This document shows, in pieces, positions 57,036-64,000 of a stretch of DNA of 64,000 nucleotides. Both the position numbers and the translations under genes were made by a program. This stretch comes from Taiwanofungus camphoratus. Lineage: Eukaryota; Basidiomycota; Agaricomycetes; Polyporales; Taiwanofungaceae. The DNA lies in contig CP021221.1 of NCBI GenBank assembly GCA_003999685.1, forward strand, positions 496,001-560,000, read 5' to 3'. Each line of letters starts with the position of its first letter. Position 1 is the stretch's first letter. Below the pieces are notes generated by a model. It ran no database searches, was not told the DNA's origin, and worked only from the letters and a program-made list of their open reading frames with translations.

Positions 57036-59500
57036 AACTAGACAGGGATGCCGTCCAAGCCCGCCAACTTCGCGGAATGGCACCATACATCGCCGCCCAA
57101 AAGGTCGACGTTTAGAGTGCACAGGTGCTGTATAGGGACTGTCAGGGGTCCTGGCCGGCGCCGTCCCCCCTCGACAAAGCAAGGCCGGCGCCTCCGCCCC
57201 CGGCCAGACACGCCATCGTATAGGCTACTCTGAGCCTGCGATATGTTGGTGGAGAATGCGGTGAGAGGGGACCGTGCGGGACGGGCGCGGCCACTGACGG
57301 CCCAACGGAGCTTCAGCCTTCTATCCAGTGGCAGCTTCGAATTCGATCCTTCTCGCGGATACGCCTACCGAGCGCGAGCGTCCGGACATCCGGACACGCG
57401 CCCGCAGCGCGCATTCCTTTCCAATTCATGCCATGGGGACGGCAGCGGGATCCACTCTGATGCAATGTGCCTGCGCCACGGCCATCCCACTCGGTACCTG
57501 TCCCGCATCCAGATATCCCAGATATCCAAATATCCAGCGCGTCGGGCAGGCTAGCATGTGATTATAGCCGCCGGCACGCGCCCGTCGACGCCAGACACGT
57601 CCGTCCGTCTAGATATGAGATACGTATATCTACAGACTGCAGTGCCCCTCGAGACGGGTGTGCCGTGCGCGTGGGTGGTCGTTGCACCGTGCTCGCCGGA
57701 AGGATCCTCGGACCTCGCACGGGGGCCATCGCGTGATGGCCACGACGCATCCGCACCCCCATCGCCATCACCCATCGCCCATCGCCCACCCACGCTCCTT
57801 CCCTCCTCTCCCACCCATGTGCATAGCTCCGCCCGATCGTAGATTGGCTCCGCGAGCCTTTAGAGTGCACACATCACTGAACATACTAACACCCGCCTGC
57901 AGCTCCGACCCCCTCGCCCGAGCTCGAGCTTGAACTTGATGCCCCGTACGCCTCCTTGCCAGTGGCTCCTGCACGCAGTGCAGCGCGGCCGTCGCCTGCC
58001 GCTCGTTCCCCTCCTGCCCGTCCCCTTCGCCGTCCCCTGCAATTCCCACCGTCCATTCTCGAATCTCCACCCCCTCGTCCCCCGCGCGGGTGTCGCCCTG
58101 CGCACCTGCCTGCACAGCACCAGCACACGAGCCCGGTCGCAAGAACCGCGTCCCAACTTCACGCAGGGTGGGGCAGAACCCCCGCGCGCAGCTGCAGCTG
58201 CAGCTTGCGACCTGCGGCTCTGAGCGCTGACGCCAGTTACTAGACACTGGAAACCAATTTCTAGATTCCACACAGCCCCGCTGGACGCCTATAGCTACAC
58301 CCTGCTCCGAGTCGACCGACCCGTCTCGCGTCTTCTCCCCAGACTCTCTCCAAGCCCGCATTCGAGCCCTCGCGTGCCCCGGTGTCCCCGCGTCTGCTGC
58401 GCACTCGAGCCTCGAGCCTCCGCGTCGAAGCCCACAGCAGGACCGGGAACCCCGCGCAGCCAGCGTGCGCATACACCAATCGCACCCACGCTGCGTCGCG
58501 GCGCACCAGGGCGTGTGCTCAGGCTGCTACAGCGGCGGCGCACCGTGCCTGCACGCGATTCCGCGCGGGAGCCATCCGTTTCTCAAGGTCCGCCCCCGCG
58601 CGCTGGTGCACAGGCAATGACGCCCCCCCCCCCTCCCCCACTATCTCCCGCGCGCATGAGATATCAGACCGCCGGCGTGCGTCCTCGCGGCGCCTACCCT
58701 GCCCGCGTGCCTCGGCCGACAGCCAGCCGGTGCTGCAACGTAGCCCCCGCACAAACCGCGCCCAGTGCGCCCACCTACCCAGCACCCAGCAGGGCGGTGA
58801 CCGCGTCTGCCCCGCTCCGTGTGCTCCCTTCTGGAAGGCATTAGGTCTGCCGACGCCATGCGACTTGTTGCACGCTTGGTGGCCACGCCTGTGCTGTGCT
58901 GTGCTTCGGGCGCATGCACCTTGTTGTGGTGTTTACCGGGCTTGGTGTTGCGTGGATATCGTGGAGACCGGGGATTGGTCGGCGCGCAATAGGGTTGCCT
59001 GCCAAAGTCGTGAGAGGGTTATTCTTCATGATGCTTAGCTTCGTTCGATCTCGATGGATGGCATTAATTCATTGTTGGAAAGCCCAATCTCATGAAGTTA
59101 CATATAGCCCCGCAAGATTCGGAGCATTTTGACTGCAGACCGAGCACTGTAGAGTCGAATCGCGCATCGTCAGATGTGTATCTATGCCTGCGGCTGTAAC
59201 TCTTACATGTAGCGACTATTCGAATTGGAACGATGCAAAGCGCAGACGTGTTGATAGTGCCCCGATTAGATGATGACTCGAAATTGATATCGGGTTTGAC
59301 GAAGAGAACAGTGGAAACCCATACCGTCAATACAGACCTTACTTATCTGCGTTTTGGCTACGCTCGAATGGCCCGGGTGACATTGACACGAAATGTGTCG
59401 CGCGCGAGTCACGTGGATGCAAAAAAGGCAAAAATTGTGAGTGTGCTGCGTCGACGAGCGGACGGCAACTCCTTGCTAGCCACCGCCCAGCTCTCGCAAG
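57036..59500. other. GC-rich gene-free region upstream of IMP3
   Basis: Many overlapping frames on both strands (57.5-58.9 kb) come from GC-rich composition. None shows a domain, and their codon text is Arg/Ala/Pro-rich as expected by chance. The last few hundred bases (59100-59500) are the IMP3 promoter. A C-run occurs at 58625-58637. Confidence 0.4.
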
Positions 59501-60415
59501 ATGGTCCGCCAGTTCAAGTACCATGAGCAGAAGCTCCTCAAGAAGGTCGACTTCCTCAATGTGCGTGCCCCCCTCCGCTCCAGAGTTCGTTTCGCGGCAC
59601 TAACTCTGACCGCCACCGGCAGTGGAAGCAGGACGCAAACCTGCGCGAGGTCAAGGTCATGCGCCGCTACCACATCCAGGACCGCGAGGACTACCACAAG
59701 TAGGCCACCACCTCCCCCTCTTTCTCTCCCCTCCGGTTCGCTCACCTACACCCTTCCCACAGATACAACAAGCTCTGCGGCGCGCTCCGCGGCTACGCGC
59801 ACCGCCTCTCGCTCCTCCCAGCGCAAGACCCCTTCCGCGCGCGCATGGAGGGCGCGCTCCTCGGCAAGCTATACGACATGGGCGTGCTCAACAGCACCGC
59901 GAAGCTCAGCGACGTCGACAACAAGCTGTCCGTCGCCGCGTTCTGCAGGCGGCGCCTCGCGGTGGTCGTGTGCACGACGCACATGGCGGAGACGGTCAGC
60001 GCGGTGCGTGCCCGTGTCGCCTTTTCTGCGCCTGGCGCTTCTTGTGGGCGCGGGTGGGTGGGTGGGTGGGGACCGGGATGGCTGACGGCGCTTTGTGGGT
60101 GCAGGCGGTGAAGTTCATCGAGCAGGGGCACGTCCGCGTCGGGCCGGACATGATCACCGATCCCGCGTACCTCGTTACCCGGTAAGTGCCCCCGCCCGCC
60201 GCTTACCGCTCACGACTCACCCCCCCCCCGGCGCGCCCCCGCTCCTGCAGACACATGGAGGACTTCGTCACCTGGGTCGACACGTCGAAGCTCAAGCGCA
60301 CCGTCATGCGGTACAACGACGAGGTGCGTCGCGCGGCGCTCCCGCTCCCGTCCCGCAGGCTGCTGCTGATATTTTGTATTGGAACGCAAAGCTGGACGAC
60401 TTCGACTTGCTCTGA
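59501..60415 (+). CDS. IMP3: U3 small nucleolar ribonucleoprotein IMP3 (uS4-like)
   Basis: Starts [20 protein letters not shown], closely like human IMP3. Six exons join as [79 protein letters not shown] and the S4 RNA-binding loop [20 protein letters not shown]. Then come [20 protein letters not shown] and [10 protein letters not shown], ending LDDFDLL at 60415. Length (about 185 residues) fits the family. Donors include gtgcgt after FLN, gtaggc after YHK and gtaagt after VTR. IMP3 binds the U3 snoRNA and helps it pair with pre-rRNA at the 5' ETS during small-subunit processome assembly. Nucleolar. Confidence 0.95.
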
Positions 60416-60485
60416 GCTGGCACGCGTGCGCCACCGCACCCTATGCGGCTGTTGGTCTCCTGCTATGCTCGACTCGGCTCTGCTT

Positions 60486-60520
60486 TCTCACTCACTCACT
60501 CACTCACTCTCGCTCTCTCG
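60486..60520. repeat. CTCA microsatellite in the IMP3 3' region
   Basis: About six tandem (ctca) units running into ctctcgctctctcgg, shortly after the IMP3 stop. Confidence 0.8.
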
Positions 60521-60749
60521 GTCGGCCGCGAGGACTCTCTAATCACATAATGCCGGTCCACCGGCGCACCCCGAGTCGTGTCTCACAACCTCGCTTCGTC
60601 GCTCTGTACGCGCGGCGTCACAGCGGCCCCCGAAAAATCACATGATGGTGCACGTCTGCTCGCCCTGCTTTTCGTGTTTTAACTCAATCGCGCAGCCTGA
60701 GGCCGCTGCGCAGGACGGCTCACGACGCATCCGCACCGCAGCTGGCTGC

Positions 60750-61160
60750 GACTGGCTAAGCGAGAGAAAAGTTGGGGCCGAGCCGTGGGCTGCCAGTAGA
60801 TGTATATATATGCTGTGGTGTGTAGTGCGAGGATATTAGATGTACGAACATATGATGTAGAACTCTGGACAACATTTCTGCTTTTGTTTCAAAGGGGGCT
60901 ATTCGTGCCCACTGCCCAGCCCCAACGCAGCGGCCCGTATTGCAGACCACATCCGCGTACGCAATCCTTACGATTTCCGACAACCAACAGCGAACAGAAG
61001 ACAAACGCGTGCGCACAGATCTCTATTGCCGCATCGCGCAGGGAAGAGATAGACAGAGAACAGAGAGTGGCAAAACCAAGACCGGGACTACTAGCAGAGA
61101 GATACACATATATGCGGTGGTATGTGGTACTAGGGATATCAGATGTACAACTATATGGCG
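60750..61160. repeat. Diverged direct repeats downstream of IMP3 and kinesin genes
   Basis: About 100 bp around 60760-60857 is repeated at 61063-61160 (offset 303 bp). Shared text includes tatatgcngtggtrtgtrgt and ggatatyagatgtac (60831-60845 and 61134-61148). The remaining DNA to 61415 is purine-rich (61265-61330) and holds no gene. Confidence 0.6.
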
Positions 61161-61415
61161 TTTGGCTTGGCGGACGGCAGCTGAAAAAGGGGGGCGGTAT
61201 CGTAGGCGTAGGTCGTCATCGTCGTCATCCGGAATCCGTAAATTGTATCGTAACGATGCACCGAGAACACAAGCAACAGAAGGAAGAACGGAGGAAAGGA
61301 GGAAGGAAGAAAAAGGGGGAAAAGAGCGAGCAAGCGTACATAGATAGCGAAACGAGCGGCAGGGGGGGCAGCTATGACAGGGCGAGATCGTATAAGTAGA
61401 TAGGCAGGACCAGTG

Positions 61416-63928
61416 TCAGGACGGCAGCCGCGTGGGGTCGAGCTTGGTTGTCCACGACTGCAGCTCTTTGGGGCTGGGTGCGGCGAGCGCATAAGAATTA
61501 GATGATGTGAATAGGGTGAAGGTAAACTTTTTCTGCACGCATGGCGCATCAGTATCCCGTCTCTATTCGCGGAGGAAGAGTACGGACCCCGAGTAGAGCC
61601 TCCATCTCCGGGTTCCTCTCGATGTTGACGCCATTCAGGTTGATAACGCCGGTCTCCTCCACCTCGTTGGAGTGTGCATACATATGCAAATACGGCCTGC
61701 ACCGAATCCCATCAGCAATCTCAACAACGCACCGCGAAAATAAGCCCTCATCGACGCACCTCCGCAGGACGAACCAGCGCCTCTCCCAGACGTTCTCGTT
61801 CGCGTCGACCATGATCATCATGTGACCCTTCTTCGTTGGTCCGTCGCTAGATAGCAGATAGGATCGGCGGCGCGGGCCAGGTCAGACAGAGATCATCAAT
61901 CCGAGGACGTGCCGACCTACTTTCGCGGGACGACCTTTGTCGACGACGTGAGCTTCACAGAATCGGTGGACTGCGTGCCCGACGTCCTGCCCGACTCGAC
62001 GCTGGACTCGTCAGGCTCGACGGGGTCTTGGCTGATCACGATCTGCAAACGGCGATATCGTCAGCACAGAAACATACAACGAGAGACGCAAGCTAACCTC
62101 TCCGCGGTGGCCGAACCGCTTCTGCCACAAGGCCAACGCCTTCCGGAGCAGGTCCTCTGAGGCCCACACGACAGCATCGGTCTGCGTGACTCGGCTGTTC
62201 GGCGACGACGCAAGGATGACTCGGATCGCCTGCACGTCCGCCGCGCGGCGCTCCATCGAGACCAACCGCGAGTAGTCCTCCACCACCGAGACACCGCGCG
62301 GCCTCCATACTCCGAGCGCCTCCTCGCCACGGACATATTTTTCGGCGGTATCGAGCCGCCAGAGGTCTTTTGGCGACCGCGTTAATGGAGGTGACAATCG
62401 GACGGTAAAGACGGTACTTGTCTTGGGGATAATCCTTGTTGAGCCGAAGACAGTCAGGAAACGAGAGGGCGGGCGCGCATCGCGCGTCTGGATGTTGACC
62501 GCCGCGTCCATAGTAAACTGCACCGGCTCAGCGCATATCTCCACGGCCACAGACCAACTTAACTGCAGAAGCACCCGCTGGTTGGCTCCTGTCACACGGT
62601 TCAACAAAATCGAATCGTGCACACTGGAATCCCAGAGTGCCTCAGCTGTGAGAGAACCTGTCCCGTCGGACTTGTACTCGACGACTTGCTGCTGCAGGAG
62701 GGGCAGGGTAACAAGCGGCTTGGAGGACGCGTCGTGAAGGCGGCCTTTGGCGTCCAACAATCGTACGTTGCCCAGACGTATTCGCATGACTTCTGTCCAC
62801 GGAAGTTGACGGCCCGAATTTGAAGTCAAAGACAGCACGATGCGCCGTTGCAACCCTTGATGTAGCATAAAAGCACCAGGGTCCAAATTTCCTTGTGACA
62901 CAACGGAAACGGGGACATAATTCCCATCTGGTGCCAACTCGCTGATTTGAAGCCAGGCGACCACATCGTGAGTTTGTTCCATCACGAAGTCCGTTTCCGA
63001 CCTTCGCATGAGGGGCAGACTCGGCGGCTTGCTATCCGGGGTAGACGCGCCATTGGTTGGTGTCCGTTGTTCTCGAAGCTCATCCCAACGTTCCATGCGT
63101 TCCAAATATGTGGGCTTCAACCGGGCGAAGAACTCAATCGGTGCATATCCTTGGCGCAGGTACATGAGGACTTTCGATGATGCGACAACGGAGAAGCTAC
63201 GCCTGAACTTGAGATCTGATATTGACGACGCGTCCAAGTCCACAGCAGACGAGGGATAGACCTCTTCAGCTGACAGTGAGGGCCCCATGAATGAAGATAG
63301 GCGGACTTGCATATGTACAGAAGAGAACTCATGGTGTGAGATGCCTTTCACAGAATCAACACTCAACACGAAGCTAATTTTACTCCCAGGAGGAACCGTC
63401 CCTGGAACGGGTGAAGATGCACGAGTGGAGGTCGCGGATGAATTGGCATGCTTAGGGTGCAGGATAACATTGGCAATCTTGACGTCGATGCGACAGGAGC
63501 CCATTGCCTCCGCAGTATACCGACAGAATATGGGCACGATGGAACTGGACGATAGTCGGCGTGAGAGAGGTGCTAATGACATTAGTGCGTTGCCAATAAA
63601 AGAGTATTCAGGCGGTGGCGAGTCATAGAATGGCTCTTCGGAGGAAAAATGTTGGGAGTAGGATGGTCGATCTATGAAAGTGGTCAAGTTGCGCATTCGT
63701 TGTAGTTGCTGCTGTAGGCGATCCAAAGACCAAACATATATGGCATCGTGGCGCTTGTCCAGAACTTTGATAGCAACCGACGGCTGCGTTGCAGACGCAA
63801 GTACTGGATCTGCAACGTCACCGAATTGATCGAGTCCAGCAATCGTATCAATGGCAGATGCAGGTGCTGCCAGTGAACCACCCGAAGCGACAGTGAAATT
63901 GTACACCACATCCTTCCTGAACTCCTTG
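61416..63928 (-). CDS. Unc-104/KIF1-type kinesin-3, C-terminal part (5' end beyond window)
   Basis: The window holds only the post-FHA part; motor and FHA domains should lie beyond 64000. The large exon (63928 to about 62097) opens KEFRKDVVYNFTVASGG and includes YVWSLDRLQQQLQRMRNLTT and FDV-like KIF1 text such as ILHPKHANSS. It continues VLMYLRQGYAPIEFFARLKP, the DUF3694-type segment (QLPWTEVMRIRLGNVRLLDA), and SLTSNSGRQ. Later pieces read PKDLWRLDTAEKYVRGEEAL and LALWQKRFGHRGE. The C-terminal PH domain follows: GHMMIMVDANENVWERRWFV, LRRPYLHMYAHSNEVEETG, INLNGVNIERNPEMEALLG and ELQSWTTKLDPTRLPS, stop 61416. Unc-104 kinesins carry early endosomes or vesicles to microtubule plus ends, and the PH domain binds phosphoinositides on the cargo. 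Confidence 0.88.
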
Positions 63929-64000
63929 CTATTGTGAAGACACAGCACATCAGGTCAACAATGTATTAGATACCATTCAAATGAACTCTTGCCTAATCAC

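Noticed and set aside
57020-57050. Minus-strand GTTCGATCCC resembling a tRNA B box, near TGGCAGTGTAGTGG
   Set aside because: The A-box-like text lies on the wrong side, and no cloverleaf stems pair.
57558-58844. Several overlapping 80-230 codon frames on both strands
   Set aside because: GC-rich composition keeps frames open; Arg/Ala/Pro-rich text, no domain and no consistent splice pattern.
60800-61399. 199-codon plus-strand frame downstream of IMP3
   Set aside because: Made of the diverged direct repeats and a purine-rich tract; no protein features.

Overview
The window looks like nuclear DNA of a filamentous basidiomycete, most likely an Agaricomycete. Genes are dense and cut by many short GT-AG introns (about 50-70 nt), and orthologs of conserved eukaryotic genes (MED13, eIF5B, ARL2, IMP3, PNUTS, HEM25, ICP55, LDB/PtaB, Unc-104 kinesin) are mixed with fungal-only families. 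No rRNA, convincing tRNA, CRISPR array or retroelement was seen. Exon joins were made by eye, so starts and small exons are less certain than gene identities.

Layout. 0-20 kb: a secreted aspartic peptidase; MED13 of the Mediator kinase module, divergent from a DUF2433/RRM-like RGG-box protein; a mitochondrial acyl-CoA dehydrogenase convergent with the mitochondrial glycine carrier HEM25; then an inverted plus-strand remnant and a second full copy of the aspartic peptidase. 20-31.5 kb: mitochondrial ICP55 aminopeptidase, an APC-type amino acid/GABA permease, eIF5B and, divergent from it, ARL2. 31.5-36 kb is gene-poor accessory DNA with a palindrome, short direct repeats, a gene fragment and a MITE-like element with terminal inverted repeats. 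36-43 kb: a fungal multi-pass membrane protein, then the most unusual locus of the window. 44-64 kb: a WW-domain protein, an HMG-box protein, a PNUTS/Ppn1 homolog, an LDB/PtaB co-regulator with very long polyGln and polyGly runs, a 1-kb AT-rich repeat island inside GC-rich intergenic DNA, the U3 snoRNP protein IMP3, and the C-terminal part of an Unc-104-like kinesin-3 cut by the window edge.

The standout is 37.1-43.1 kb. One gene (about 1010 aa, a single 50-nt intron at its 5' end) fuses a plant-type GDP-mannose 3,5-epimerase domain with all catalytic residues intact, a GT-A-like middle domain and a membrane-anchored family-2 glycosyltransferase. A divergent intronless gene (540 aa) fuses a Methyltransf_24 domain to a GT8 glycosyltransferase. 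Between them lies an unresolved, possibly decayed third gene. Together they look like a compact pathway that makes a GDP-L-galactose/L-gulose type sugar and builds it, possibly methylated, into a glycan. That chemistry is not expected in a fungus, and the near-absence of introns suggests acquisition or retro-origin.

A second theme is exon architecture: 12-nt microexons conserved in both aspartic peptidase paralogs, another 12-nt microexon inside a WW domain, a 17-nt exon in ARL2, and two GC-AG introns.
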